NCBI RefSeq assembly: GCF_023109675.1
Contig: NZ_JALDUR010000011.1
Span: 1-64,000 of the forward strand
Direction of reading: 5' to 3'
From: Streptococcus parasanguinis
Lineage (GTDB): Bacteria > Bacillota > Bacilli > Lactobacillales > Streptococcaceae
DNA: 64,000 nt
The notes beneath the pieces were generated by a model. That model was not told where the DNA came from. It saw only the letters and a program-made list of their open reading frames with translations, and did not search any database. Position 1 is the first letter of the stretch. Each line of letters opens with the position of its first letter. A program made the translations under genes and the position numbers. Below, piece after piece: positions 27,768 to 36,934 of the stretch.

Positions 27768-28247
27768 GTGGCAACCATCGCAACGATTGTTGACTTAGTA
27801 ACAGAAGTGATTCAGCCAGCTATAAAGGAACCATTTGAATTGGTCGATGTTGAATATGGCAAAATGGGTGGTGACTACGTCTTAAGCATTTTCGTAGACA
27901 AACCAGAAGGAATCACACTGAATGATACAGCGGATTTGACAGAAATCATCAGTCCGCTATTGGATCAAATCAAACCAGACCCATTTCCAGAACAGTACTT
28001 TTTAGAAGTCACCAGTCCTGGCTTGGAGAGACCTTTGAAAACCAAGGAAGCACTCGAGGGAGCTGTTGGTAAGTACGTCAATATCAGCTTGTACAAGGCT
28101 GTTGAAAAGCAAAAGGTCTTTGAGGGGAACCTAATAGGTTTTGAAGAGGATGTTTTGACCATTGAGTATATGGATAAAACACGAAAGAAAACAGTGGATA
28201 TTCCTTATAACCTTGTGTCCAAAGCAAGGTTGGCTGTAAAATTGTAA
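27768..28247 (+). CDS. rimP: Ribosome maturation factor RimP
   Basis: Needed for 30S subunit maturation. It has 159 residues in two domains (N-terminal alpha/beta, about 1-85; C-terminal SH3-like, about 90-159) with [21 protein letters not shown] and [11 protein letters not shown]. The annotated GTG start directly abuts AGGAGG, which is an unusually short spacing; see findings for alternatives. First gene of the translation-factor operon. Confidence 0.93.
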   Translation: MATIATIVDLVTEVIQPAIKEPFELVDVEYGKMGGDYVLSIFVDKPEGITLNDTADLTEIISPLLDQIKPDPFPEQYFLEVTSPGLERPLKTKEALEGAVGKYVNISLYKAVEKQKVFEGNLIGFEEDVLTIEYMDKTRKKTVDIPYNLVSKARLAVKL

Positions 28248-28291
28248 CAGAATGAAAGAAAGGATGCCTTTATAGAAGAGGCAAGAAAAAC

Positions 28292-29434
28292 ATGAGTAAA
28301 GAAATGCTAGAAGCCTTCCGCATTTTGGAAGAAGACAAAGGGATCAAAAAAGAAGATATCATTGAAGCCGTCACAGAATCATTGCGTTCAGCTTATCGCC
28401 GTCGTTATGGACAATCAGAAAGTGCAGCGATTGAATTCAATGAAAAAACTGGAGATTTCCGTGTTTATACGGTTCGTGAAGTGGTGGATGAAGTCTTTGA
28501 TAGCCGTTTAGAAATCAGCTTGAAGGATGCCTTGGCCATTAGCTCTGCTTATGAGTTGGGGGACAAGATCAAGTTTGAAGAAGCACCAGCTGAATTTGGT
28601 CGTGTAGCAGCTCAATCTGCTAAACAAACGATCATGGAAAAAATGCGTAAGCAAACGCGCACCATCACCTATAACACTTATAAAGAACATGAAAATGAAA
28701 TCATGAGTGGAACGGTGGAGCGCTTTGACAATCGGTTTATCTATGTCAATCTTGGTTCGATCGAAGCTCAATTGTCTAAGCAAGACCAAATTCCAGGAGA
28801 AGTATTCCAATCTCATGATCGAATTGAAGTATTTGTCTACAAGGTAGAAGATAATCCACGTGGTGTCAATGTCTTTGTTAGCCGAAGCCACCCTGAAATG
28901 ATCAAACGTTTGATGGAACAAGAAATTCCTGAAGTCTACGATGGAACTGTTGAGATTATGAGTGTAGCGCGTGAAGCTGGAGATCGTACAAAAGTTGCGG
29001 TTCGTAGCCATAACCCAAACGTAGATGCGATTGGGACTATCGTTGGTCGTGGTGGATCGAATATTAAAAAGATTACCAGCAAGTTCCACCCAGCTCGATA
29101 CGATCAAAAATTAGACCGTATGGTTCCGACAGAAGAAAATATCGATGTCATCGAATGGGTTCCAGATCCAGCTGAATTTATCTACAATGCGATCGCTCCT
29201 GCAGAAGTGGACCAAGTTATTTTTGATGATGAAGATAGCAAACATGCTCTCGTTGTGGTTCCAGATAATAAATTATCTCTTGCCATCGGTCGTCGTGGTC
29301 AAAATGTTCGTTTGGCAGCTCATTTGACTGGTTACCGCATCGATATCAAATCTGCTAGTGAGTTCGAAGAAATGGAAGCAGCTCAAGAAACTTTTGAAGA
29401 TGAAGTAGAAAGTGGCGAAGAGCAAGTCGATTAA
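28292..29434 (+). CDS. nusA: Transcription termination/antitermination factor NusA
   Basis: RNA-polymerase-bound pausing and antitermination factor. It has 380 residues: N-terminal RNAP-binding domain (about 1-125), S1 domain (about 130-200), and tandem KH domains with VGRGGSNIKKI and IGRRGQNVRLA. It ends in an acidic tail (EDEVESGEEQVD). It lacks the C-terminal repeats of E. coli NusA, as is normal in Firmicutes. Confidence 0.96.
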   Translation: MSKEMLEAFRILEEDKGIKKEDIIEAVTESLRSAYRRRYGQSESAAIEFNEKTGDFRVYTVREVVDEVFDSRLEISLKDALAISSAYELGDKIKFEEAPAEFGRVAAQSAKQTIMEKMRKQTRTITYNTYKEHENEIMSGTVERFDNRFIYVNLGSIEAQLSKQDQIPGEVFQSHDRIEVFVYKVEDNPRGVNVFVSRSHPEMIKRLMEQEIPEVYDGTVEIMSVAREAGDRTKVAVRSHNPNVDAIGTIVGRGGSNIKKITSKFHPARYDQKLDRMVPTEENIDVIEWVPDPAEFIYNAIAPAEVDQVIFDDEDSKHALVVVPDNKLSLAIGRRGQNVRLAAHLTGYRIDIKSASEFEEMEAAQETFEDEVESGEEQVD

Positions 29435-29448
29435 GAGAGGAAGGGAAA

Positions 29449-29745
29449 ATGGTAAAAACAAGAAAAATCCCTTTAAGAAAATCTGTCGTTTCAAATGAAA
29501 TTATTGATAAGCGCGATTTGCTCCGCATTGTCAAAAATAAAGAAGGACAAGTCTTTATCGATCCAACTGGCAAAGCCAATGGTCGAGGTGCTTACATCAA
29601 GCTAGACAATGAAGAAGCGGCACTTGCTAAGAAAAAGAAAGTTTTTAATCGTAGCTTTAATATGGAAGTGGAAGAAGCTTTCTATGATGAATTGATCGCT
29701 TATGTAGATCATAAGGTGAAGAGAAGAGAGTTAGGCCTTGAATAA
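29449..29745 (+). CDS. ylxR: YlxR family RNA-binding protein (DUF448)
   Basis: A 98-residue basic protein of the YlxR family, always between nusA and infB in Firmicutes; it has been reported to modulate RNase P in B. subtilis. Conserved RKIPLRKSVVSNE and the GRGAYI loop (about 44-49) mark the family; the usual N-terminal RxCxxC is here reduced to RKIPLRK without cysteines. It overlaps the next gene by eight bases. Confidence 0.9.
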   Translation: MVKTRKIPLRKSVVSNEIIDKRDLLRIVKNKEGQVFIDPTGKANGRGAYIKLDNEEAALAKKKKVFNRSFNMEVEEAFYDELIAYVDHKVKRRELGLE

Positions 29746-30037
29746 GCAAAAGATAAGTAATTTGTTGGGCTTGGCGCAAAGAGCTGGAAAACTTATTTCT
29801 GGAGAAGAACTCGTGATCAAAGCCATCCAGGAAGAAAAAGCAAAATTAGTTTTTCTGGCGAATGATGCAGCTAGTAACCTGACAAAAAAGGTGACAGATA
29901 AAGGTCACTATTATGAGGTTCAAGTATCTACCGTGTTTTCAACACTAGAATTAAGCACTGCAATTGGACGTGCCCGTAAGGTCGTCGCTGTTGTAGATGC
30001 TGGATTTTCAAAGAAAATGAGGTCTCTTATGGAATAG
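29738..30037 (+). CDS. ylxQ: L7Ae/YlxQ family ribosomal protein-like RNA-binding protein
   Basis: A kink-turn RNA-binding fold of 99 residues: [17 protein letters not shown] and [15 protein letters not shown] are typical of the L7Ae/L30e family. It starts with TTG at 29738, overlapping ylxR. Its biological target is not known from sequence. Confidence 0.88.
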   Translation: MNKQKISNLLGLAQRAGKLISGEELVIKAIQEEKAKLVFLANDAASNLTKKVTDKGHYYEVQVSTVFSTLELSTAIGRARKVVAVVDAGFSKKMRSLME

Positions 30038-30053
30038 AAGAGGAGGACAGCAA

Positions 30054-32768
30054 TTGTCTAAGAAAAGATTATACGAAATTGCCAAAGTATTGGGCAAGGA
30101 GAGTAAGGAAGTCGTCACTCGTGCGAAAGAATTAGGTTTTGACGTCAAGAGTCATGCATCTAGTGTCGATACTGATGTTGCTGAAAAGTTGATCAAGAGC
30201 TTTTCAGCGAAAAAAGAAACAGTCGAAAAGAAAGTAGCAGAAGTGGCTGCCAAGACAACGGCTGTCGTAGAGAAAAAAGAAGCAGCGCCCGTCAAAAAAG
30301 AAGGAGCAACTGAGACAAAATCAGTAATGCCAGCTGCTAAACCAAAGAGTCGTAACTTTAAAGCGGAACGAGAAGCGCGTGCAAAAGAGCAGGCTGAACG
30401 TAGGAAACAACAAGACAATCGTCCAAAACGTGATCGCAAGGACAATCAGCGTCATGGTGACAACCGAAATCAACGACCACAAGAGCGAAATGAACAGCGA
30501 AATCAAGGTTCTGAGCGTCGCAATAACCGACCAGATCAAAGACGTGGTGAACAAGCCCAAGTGGCACCAAAAGTTGATTTCAAAGCGCGTGCAGCAGCAC
30601 TGAAAGCTGAACAAAATGCTGAGTACGCACGTGGAAGTGAAGATCGCTACAAACAACAAGCTGCAAAAGCAGAACAAGAACGTCAACAGCGCCGGAAACG
30701 GGTAGAAGCGCCAGAAGTGAAAGCACCTGTACAGGAGCCAGCTGTTGAGAACCATACAAAACCAGCTGTTGCTGTTGCTCCAGCTCAAGTCGATACACGT
30801 CGGAAGAAACAAGCGCGACCAGATAAGAAACGCGATGATTTTGATCGTGAAGAAGATGGTCCAAGAAAACAACAAAGGAATCGAAATAGTCAAAATCAAG
30901 TGAGAAATCAGAGAAATAGTAACTGGAATAACAATAAGAAAAATAAAAAAGGAAAGAACAACCGTAATGATGCTCCAAAACCAGTAACAGAGCGTAAATT
31001 CCATGAATTACCAAGTGAATTTGAGTATACGGATGGAATGACGGTTGCAGAAATCGCAAAACGCATCAAGCGTGAACCAGCTGAAATCGTCAAGAAACTC
31101 TTTATGATGGGAGTCATGGCGACTCAAAACCAATCGCTGGATGGAGATACGATTGAACTCTTGATGGTGGATTATGGAATTGAAGCCAAGAAAAAGGTTG
31201 AAGTGGACAATGCCGATATCGAACGCTTCTTCGTTGAAGATGGTTATTTGAATCCAGATGAGTTGGTAGAGCGTCCACCAGTTGTCACCATCATGGGACA
31301 CGTTGACCACGGTAAAACTACCCTTTTGGATACCCTTCGTAATTCACGTGTAGCAACAGGTGAAGCGGGAGGAATCACTCAGCACATCGGTGCTTATCAA
31401 ATCGTGGAAAATGGCAAGAAGATTACCTTCTTGGATACACCTGGACACGCTGCCTTTACTTCTATGCGGGCACGTGGTGCATCTGTTACCGATATTACCA
31501 TCTTGGTCGTAGCAGCAGATGACGGGGTGATGCCTCAAACAATCGAAGCTATTAACCACTCAAAAGCGGCTAATGTCCCAATCATTGTGGCTATTAACAA
31601 GATTGATAAACCAGGTGCCAACCCAGAACGTGTCATCGGTGAATTGGCAGAGCATGGAGTTATGTCAACTGCCTGGGGTGGAGATTCTGAGTTTGTAGAA
31701 ATCTCAGCCAAGTTCAACCAAAATATCGATGAACTCTTGGAAACGGTCCTTCTTGTGGCTGAAATCCAAGAACTCAAGGCAGATCCAACTGTTCGTGCCA
31801 TCGGTACGGTTATCGAAGCTCGTTTGGATAAAGGTAAAGGTGCGGTCGCAACCCTTCTGGTTCAACAAGGTACTTTGAATGTCCAAGACCCAATCGTTGT
31901 TGGTAATACTTTCGGACGTGTCCGTGCCATGACCAATGACCTTGGACGTCGTGTGAAGGTTGCAGGACCATCTACTCCGGTTTCTATCACTGGTTTGAAC
32001 GAAGCGCCAATGGCAGGTGACCACTTCGCGGTTTACGAAGATGAAAAATCTGCGCGTGCGGCGGGTGAAGAACGTGCCAAACGTGCTCTGATGAAACAAC
32101 GTCAAGCAACCAACCGCGTCAGCCTTGAAAATCTCTTTGATACCTTGAAGGCTGGGGAAGTGAAATCTGTTAATGTCATCATTAAAGCCGATGTACAAGG
32201 TTCGGTTGAAGCCCTTGCTGCTTCCCTTCAAAAGATTGAAGTAGAAGGTGTGAAAGTGACCATCGTTCACTCAGCAGTTGGTGCCATCAACGAATCAGAC
32301 GTGACCCTTGCAGAAGCTTCAAATGCCTTCATCATCGGATTTAACGTCCGCCCTACGCCACAAGCACGTCAACAAGCTGAAGCTGATGAGGTAGAAATCC
32401 GTCTTCACTCAATTATCTACAAAGTGATTGAAGAAATGGAAGATGCCATGAAGGGTATGTTGGATCCTGAGTTCGAAGAGAAAGTCATCGGGGAAGCAGT
32501 TATTCGTGAAACCTTTAAGGTCTCTAAAGTGGGTACCATCGGTGGATTTATGGTCCTCAGTGGTAAGGTCACTCGTGATTCCAAGGTTCGTGTCATTCGT
32601 GACGGTGTCGTGATATATGACGGTGCTCTTGCAAGCTTGAAACACTTCAAAGATGATGTCAAAGAAGTGACAAATGGTCGTGAAGGTGGATTGATGATTG
32701 AAGGCTACAATGATATCAAGACAGACGATACCATTGAAGCCTACATCATGGAAGAAATTAAAAAATAA
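30054..32768 (+). CDS. infB: Translation initiation factor IF-2
   Basis: GTPase that recruits fMet-tRNA to the 30S subunit. It has 904 residues, starting at TTG 30054 behind AGGAGG. An IF2-N helix domain is followed by a long, highly basic, low-complexity Arg/Asn/Gln/Lys linker (about 60-315), a second IF2-N-like domain (about 330-380), then the G domain with G1 GHVDHGKT (415-422), DTPGHAAF and NKID, then domains II-IV. The linker is repetitive and produces long spurious ORFs on the opposite strand. Its longest neighbours and order (nusA-ylxR-ylxQ-infB-rbfA) are classical. Confidence 0.97.
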   Translation: MSKKRLYEIAKVLGKESKEVVTRAKELGFDVKSHASSVDTDVAEKLIKSFSAKKETVEKKVAEVAAKTTAVVEKKEAAPVKKEGATETKSVMPAAKPKSRNFKAEREARAKEQAERRKQQDNRPKRDRKDNQRHGDNRNQRPQERNEQRNQGSERRNNRPDQRRGEQAQVAPKVDFKARAAALKAEQNAEYARGSEDRYKQQAAKAEQERQQRRKRVEAPEVKAPVQEPAVENHTKPAVAVAPAQVDTRRKKQARPDKKRDDFDREEDGPRKQQRNRNSQNQVRNQRNSNWNNNKKNKKGKNNRNDAPKPVTERKFHELPSEFEYTDGMTVAEIAKRIKREPAEIVKKLFMMGVMATQNQSLDGDTIELLMVDYGIEAKKKVEVDNADIERFFVEDGYLNPDELVERPPVVTIMGHVDHGKTTLLDTLRNSRVATGEAGGITQHIGAYQIVENGKKITFLDTPGHAAFTSMRARGASVTDITILVVAADDGVMPQTIEAINHSKAANVPIIVAINKIDKPGANPERVIGELAEHGVMSTAWGGDSEFVEISAKFNQNIDELLETVLLVAEIQELKADPTVRAIGTVIEARLDKGKGAVATLLVQQGTLNVQDPIVVGNTFGRVRAMTNDLGRRVKVAGPSTPVSITGLNEAPMAGDHFAVYEDEKSARAAGEERAKRALMKQRQATNRVSLENLFDTLKAGEVKSVNVIIKADVQGSVEALAASLQKIEVEGVKVTIVHSAVGAINESDVTLAEASNAFIIGFNVRPTPQARQQAEADEVEIRLHSIIYKVIEEMEDAMKGMLDPEFEEKVIGEAVIRETFKVSKVGTIGGFMVLSGKVTRDSKVRVIRDGVVIYDGALASLKHFKDDVKEVTNGREGGLMIEGYNDIKTDDTIEAYIMEEIKK

Positions 32769-32840
32769 GAGGCTGACTAGGAAAAAAGAGGGTTCCCTCT
32801 GATTTCCTAGTTTTTAAACACAGAGCAGAAAGGAGTTCCT

Positions 32841-33191
32841 ATGGCAAGTCATTTTCGGACAGACCGAGTAGGGATGGAAATTAAGCGGGAAGTCAACGAG
32901 ATTTTACAAAAGAAAGTCCGTGACCCGCGTGTTCAAGGCGTCACCATTACGGATGTTCAAATGCTAGGTGATTTGTCTATGGCCAAAGTGTATTATTCAA
33001 TTATGAGTGATTTGGCTTCAGACAATCAAAAGGCTCAGACAGGCCTTGAAAAAGCAACAGGAACCATCAAGCGTGAATTAGGTCGGAATCTGAAATTATA
33101 CAAGATTCCGGATCTTACTTTTGTGAAAGACGAATCCATCGAATACGGTAACAAGATCGATGAGATGTTACGCAATTTGAACAAAGACTAG
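32841..33191 (+). CDS. rbfA: Ribosome-binding factor A
   Basis: Late 30S maturation factor binding near the 16S 5' helix. It has 116 residues with a KH-like fold; [17 protein letters not shown] and [15 protein letters not shown] are typical. ATG follows AAAGGAG. A hairpin in the infB-rbfA gap (about 32770-32815) could modulate expression. It is the last gene of the operon. Confidence 0.95.
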   Translation: MASHFRTDRVGMEIKREVNEILQKKVRDPRVQGVTITDVQMLGDLSMAKVYYSIMSDLASDNQKAQTGLEKATGTIKRELGRNLKLYKIPDLTFVKDESIEYGNKIDEMLRNLNKD

Positions 33192-33492
33192 AGAGGCTGG
33201 AAATTTTCCACGCCCAGATTGAAAGACAAAGTCTTCTTAGAAACTTTCCTTAGGTGAGTACGGACGTCAGCGAACTTCTTCGAAGTTCCATGACTAATTA
33301 TTGAGCCTAAGGTCTCAATAATTCCGAGTACCTGAAACTATTAAGTTTCAGGTACTTTTCTCACGACGAAAAGTTTCAGTAGATGATTGAATCACTCTAA
33401 CGAGTAACATTTCTTTTTATAAAATTTATTAGATTTATAAAAAAGAATAGTTTGTCTACAGTCTCGGGTTGGAAATTTCCAACCTCTTTTTT
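33192..33492. repeat. Structured, MITE-like non-coding element after rbfA
   Basis: About 300 bases without any ORF but with a row of strong hairpins: GAACTTC/GAAGTTC (33272-33288), AATTATTGAG/CTCAATAATT (33296-33323), AGTACCTGAAACT/AGTTTCAGGTACT followed by TTTTC (33327-33356), and TTCTTTTTATAAA/TTTATAAAAAAGAA (about 33411-33447). Its two ends, GAGGCTGGAAATTTTCC (33193-33209) and the inverted GAGGTTGGAAATTTCC (33485-33470), form imperfect terminal inverted repeats. Probably a streptococcal intergenic repeat, family not identified. Confidence 0.6.
33467..33492 (+). terminator. Terminator of the rimP-rbfA operon
   Basis: GGTTGGAAATTTCCAACC is a perfect palindromic stem followed by TCTTTTTT. 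It is the 3' end of the element described above; the upstream similar stem at 33195-33213 lacks a T run. Confidence 0.8.
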
Positions 33493-33567
33493 GGCTCTTA
33501 AAATGAGGAAAATAAAACAGAAAGAAAAAAACGGTTTCAAAAAATAATAGAAATTTACAGAAATCTC

Positions 33568-33596
33568 TTGTGTGATTGGAAATTATCCTTTACAAT
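33568..33596 (+). promoter_or_regulatory. Promoter of the Na/Pi transporter gene
   Basis: -35 TTGTGT (33568-33573) and -10 TACAAT (33591-33596) are 17 bases apart, about 45 bases before the start codon. Confidence 0.65.
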
Positions 33597-33640
33597 AGGA
33601 GAGGAGTTTTATTTCTGATCTCATATTTGGAGGAATGATC

Positions 33641-35272
33641 ATGTCCATTAACTGGCAGGAAATTTTGTTTAACTTTTTGGGAGGGTTGGGTCTCTTTCTC
33701 TATAGTATTAAAACCATGGGAGAAGGACTGCAACAAGCCGCAGGGGACCGTCTTCGCTACTATATTGATAAATATACTAGCAATCCCTTTCTTGGAGTCT
33801 TAGTAGGGATTGTTGTGACAGCCCTTATTCAGTCTAGTACTGGGGTAACGGTGATTACCGTTGGTCTGGTCAGTGCGGGTCTCTTGACCCTGCGTCAAGC
33901 CATTGGGATCATCATGGGGGCTAATATTGGGACCACGGTCACCTCGTTCATTATTGGATTTAAACTGGGAACTTATGCCCTTCCAATTATGTTTCTCGGA
34001 ACGGTTCTACTTTTCTTTACCAAGAATCGAATGGCCAATAATATTGGTCGCATTCTCTTTGGGGTTGGAGGAATTTTCTACGCTTTAAACCTGATTAGTG
34101 CGGGAATGAGTCCTTTGAAAGATTTGCCAGAATTTAGTCAGTACATGATCACTCTTGGAAAAAATCCAATTCTGGGTGTTTTAGCAGGAGCCATCATCAC
34201 CGTTTTGATTCAAGCTTCCTCAGCTACCATTGGGATTCTACAAGGTTTGTATTCAGGTGGTTTCCTAGATCTTCGCGGTTCTTTACCTATTCTTTTTGGG
34301 GACAACATCGGAACAACCTTGACAGTTATTATTGCAGCGATGGGGGCCAATGTTTCTGCTAAGCGTGTTGCAGCAACCCACGTGCTCTTTAACTTGATCG
34401 GTACAATCCTTTGTTTGATCTTGTTAACACCTTTTACAGCCATGATTGAATACTTCCAAGGGCTCTTGCACTTGTCACCAGAAATGACCATTGCTTTTTC
34501 TCACGGAGCTTTCAACGTGACCAATACCATCATTCAATTCCCATTCATTGGAGCTTTGGCATACTTTGTAACCAAACTGATTCCTGGTGAGGATGAGGTT
34601 GTTAAATATGAACCGCTCTATTTGGATGAAAACTTGATCACTCAAGCGCCTTCGATTGCTCTAGGAAATGCAAAAAAAGAGTTGCTTCATTTAGGTGGAT
34701 ATGCAGACAAAGCTTTTAATCTCTCTTATGATTATATTGTTCATCAAAATGAAAAAACAGCTGAAAAGGGACATAAGACAGAAGAAGCCATTAATACCAT
34801 TGATGATGATTTGACTCGCTACTTGATTCGTTTGTCGAGTGAAGCCTTGAGTCCGAGAGAAAGTGAAGTTCTCACCAATATCTTAGATTCCTCACGGGAT
34901 TTGGAGCGGATTGGAGATCACGCGGAAGCCTTGATCAATCTGACCGATTATTTAATTCGTAAGAAAGTCGTCTTTTCAGAAGCGGCCTTGGCTGAATTGG
35001 AAGATATTTACAACCAAACTCATGAATTTGTAGAGGATGCCTTAAAAGCTGTTGAGAACAATGATGTGAGTCTTGCAAACCAATTGGTAGCACGTCACGA
35101 GGCAATTGAAAAGTTGGAGAAAAGACTTCGGAAAACCCATATTCGTCGTTTGAACCAAGGCGAATGTACACCTCAAGCCGGAGTGAACTTTATTGATATC
35201 ATTTCTCACTATACACGTGTTGCAGACCATGCCATGAATCTCGCTGAGAAAGTACAAATCGAGCAAATTTAA
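33641..35272 (+). CDS. Na/Pi-cotransporter family protein with C-terminal PhoU domain
   Basis: Putative sodium-phosphate cotransporter II-like protein. It has 543 residues: two inverted PNaS repeats with QSSTGVTVITVGL and QASSATIGILQGL (the paired Gln-Ser-Ser motifs of the family) spanning about eight helices, and a cytoplasmic PhoU-like helical domain (about 330-540, with DSSRDLERIGDHAEALINL). Of two nearby ATGs, the second (33641) is chosen because the first abuts GGAGGA. Monocistronic, with its own promoter and terminator. Confidence 0.92.
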   Translation: MSINWQEILFNFLGGLGLFLYSIKTMGEGLQQAAGDRLRYYIDKYTSNPFLGVLVGIVVTALIQSSTGVTVITVGLVSAGLLTLRQAIGIIMGANIGTTVTSFIIGFKLGTYALPIMFLGTVLLFFTKNRMANNIGRILFGVGGIFYALNLISAGMSPLKDLPEFSQYMITLGKNPILGVLAGAIITVLIQASSATIGILQGLYSGGFLDLRGSLPILFGDNIGTTLTVIIAAMGANVSAKRVAATHVLFNLIGTILCLILLTPFTAMIEYFQGLLHLSPEMTIAFSHGAFNVTNTIIQFPFIGALAYFVTKLIPGEDEVVKYEPLYLDENLITQAPSIALGNAKKELLHLGGYADKAFNLSYDYIVHQNEKTAEKGHKTEEAINTIDDDLTRYLIRLSSEALSPRESEVLTNILDSSRDLERIGDHAEALINLTDYLIRKKVVFSEAALAELEDIYNQTHEFVEDALKAVENNDVSLANQLVARHEAIEKLEKRLRKTHIRRLNQGECTPQAGVNFIDIISHYTRVADHAMNLAEKVQIEQI

Positions 35273-35280
35273 GGAACGTC

Positions 35281-35316
35281 AAACAGAGTAAGTAGGAAGC
35301 TTACTCTGTTTTTTTG
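35281..35316 (+). terminator. Terminator after the Na/Pi transporter gene
   Basis: AAACAGAGTAAG / CTTACTCTGTTT with a seven-base loop and eight Ts. Confidence 0.9.
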
Positions 35317-35347
35317 TTGGATTCTATTCAAAAATAGGTCTAGACCA

Positions 35348-35376
35348 TTTACAAATGAAAGTGAAAGCGTTATAAT
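35348..35376 (+). promoter_or_regulatory. nagA promoter with cre site
   Basis: -35 TTTACA (35348-35353) and -10 TATAAT (35371-35376) are 17 bases apart. TGAAAGCGTTATAA (35362-35375) matches the CcpA cre consensus and overlaps the -10, predicting catabolite repression. Confidence 0.78.
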
Positions 35377-35426
35377 ATGTATGAATATAAATGGAACACA
35401 GTTCCTACAATGGAAAGGACGATTTT

Positions 35427-36584
35427 ATGTCTACATATATTAAAGCAGATCAATTTTATTATCCACATGGGGTTCGCCGAGGAGGCTATTTGGAGCTTGT
35501 TGATGGCAAGTTTGGAAAACATGTGGAAAGCTTACCAGAAGGTGCGGATGTGTTGGATTATTCAGGGTACAGTATTGCGCCTGGCCTCGTAGATACCCAT
35601 ATTCACGGATTTGGTGGGGTAGATGTGATGGATAACAATATCGAAGGCACTCTCCATACCATGAGTGAAGGGCTCTTGAGTACAGGGGTTACGAGCTTTT
35701 TGCCTACGACCTTGACTTCCTCTTACGAACAACTTTTGGCAGTAACTGAAAATATCGGTGCACGATACAAAGAAGCAACAGGAGCTAAGATTCGCGGGAT
35801 TTATTTTGAAGGCCCTTATTTTACAGAAAAATACAAGGGAGCTCAAAACCCATCTTATATGAAGGATCCAAGTATGGAAGAATTCCGGGCTTGGCAAAAA
35901 GCTGCCAATGGTCTGTTGAATAAGATTGCCCTTGCTCCCGAGCGTGAAGGGGTGGAAGAATTTGTTCGGACCATTACAGGAGAAGGAGTGACTGTCGCTC
36001 TGGGACACTCCAATGCTACTTTTGAAGAAGCTAAAAAAGCGGTTGATGCAGGTGCGAGTGTCTGGGTGCATGCCTACAATGGTATGCGTGGTTTGACACA
36101 CCGTGAACTCGGTATGGTTGGTGCTATGTATGAGTTGCCTCATACTACAGCAGAGTTGATCTGTGATGGCCATCACGTGGATCCTTTAGCGTGTGATATC
36201 CTGATGAAACAAAAAGGAAAAGAAAATGTTGCCTTGATTACTGACTGTATGACAGCTGGGGGATTAGAAGACGGGGATTATATGCTTGGGGAATTCCCAG
36301 TCGTGGTTGCTGAAGGGACTGCTCGCTTGAAATCAACTGGTAATCTAGCTGGCTCAATCTTGAAATTGAAAGATGGATTAAAAAATGTTGTAGAGTGGGG
36401 GATTGCTAACCCTTACGAAGCAGTGATGATGGCCAGCCTCAATCCGGCAAAATCAGTCCATATTGATGATGTTTGTGGTCAAATTCGAGAAGGATATGAC
36501 GCGGACTTCATCGTGCTTGATCAAAATTTGGATCTGGTTGCGACCTATCTCGATGGGGTCAAACGTTACCAAGCTACCAATTAG
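35427..36584 (+). CDS. nagA: N-acetylglucosamine-6-phosphate deacetylase
   Basis: Deacetylates GlcNAc-6-P to glucosamine-6-P, feeding amino sugars to glycolysis or wall synthesis. It has 385 residues of the amidohydrolase family: metal motif DTHIHGFGGVDVMD, GHSNATFEEA and DCMTAGGLEDG with the catalytic Asp. The ATG at 35427 follows AAAGGA; an upstream in-frame ATG (35391) has no ribosome site. Control by CcpA is likely from the cre site. Confidence 0.95.
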   Translation: MSTYIKADQFYYPHGVRRGGYLELVDGKFGKHVESLPEGADVLDYSGYSIAPGLVDTHIHGFGGVDVMDNNIEGTLHTMSEGLLSTGVTSFLPTTLTSSYEQLLAVTENIGARYKEATGAKIRGIYFEGPYFTEKYKGAQNPSYMKDPSMEEFRAWQKAANGLLNKIALAPEREGVEEFVRTITGEGVTVALGHSNATFEEAKKAVDAGASVWVHAYNGMRGLTHRELGMVGAMYELPHTTAELICDGHHVDPLACDILMKQKGKENVALITDCMTAGGLEDGDYMLGEFPVVVAEGTARLKSTGNLAGSILKLKDGLKNVVEWGIANPYEAVMMASLNPAKSVHIDDVCGQIREGYDADFIVLDQNLDLVATYLDGVKRYQATN

Positions 36585-36610
36585 ATTCAAGAATCGAAGA
36601 TAGAATACTT

Positions 36611-36641
36611 CCTCTCTAAGTCATACCTAGAGAGGTTTTTG
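36611..36641 (+). terminator. nagA terminator
   Basis: CCTCTCTA / TAGAGAGG stem followed by five Ts. Confidence 0.85.
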
Positions 36642-36662
36642 TTTACCGATGGTAGTGCAATT

Positions 36663-36691
36663 TTGTGAATGCTGTCTTTTCATGCTATAAT
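36663..36691 (+). promoter_or_regulatory. Promoter of the 72-residue membrane protein and aldo/keto reductase
   Basis: -35 TTGTGA (36663-36668) and extended -10 TGCTATAAT (TATAAT 36686-36691) are 17 bases apart. Confidence 0.75.
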
Positions 36692-36715
36692 GGGAATTGA
36701 AATGTGAGGTAGCTT

Positions 36716-36934
36716 ATGAAGGCAATTGATATACGTTTTTTATTGATGGGAATTTTTTTCTTGCTCTATGGGATTGTAAGAAAAAATATCTTTATTGTGA
36801 TTGTTGGTGGGGCATTTTTACTCTATAGTTTTTATAGCAAGAAGATGGAGCCAACCAAGAAGAATATTTTTAAGCCAGAGCTCAAGCTTCGAGGGCCTAA
36901 GAAACCGAAATCGAAGAAAGGAAAGAAAAAATGA
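36716..36934 (+). CDS. Small basic membrane protein, function unknown
   Basis: A 72-residue protein with two closely spaced hydrophobic segments (about 7-20 and 24-42) and a strongly basic lysine-rich tail (PKKPKSKKGKKK) that should face the cytoplasm. No family recognised. AATGTGAGG precedes ATG. It overlaps the aldo/keto reductase by four bases (ATGA), so the two are translated together. Confidence 0.75.
   Translation: MKAIDIRFLLMGIFFLLYGIVRKNIFIVIVGGAFLLYSFYSKKMEPTKKNIFKPELKLRGPKKPKSKKGKKK

Noticed and set aside
28508..29107. A 199-residue minus-strand ORF within nusA
   Set aside because: Fully inside a conserved gene, no Shine-Dalgarno, no recognisable family.
30321..31004. A 227-residue minus-strand ORF, with others, across infB
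   Set aside because: It is the mirror of the low-complexity basic linker of IF-2; the protein is a monotonous Leu/Phe/Ser mixture without ribosome site or promoter.
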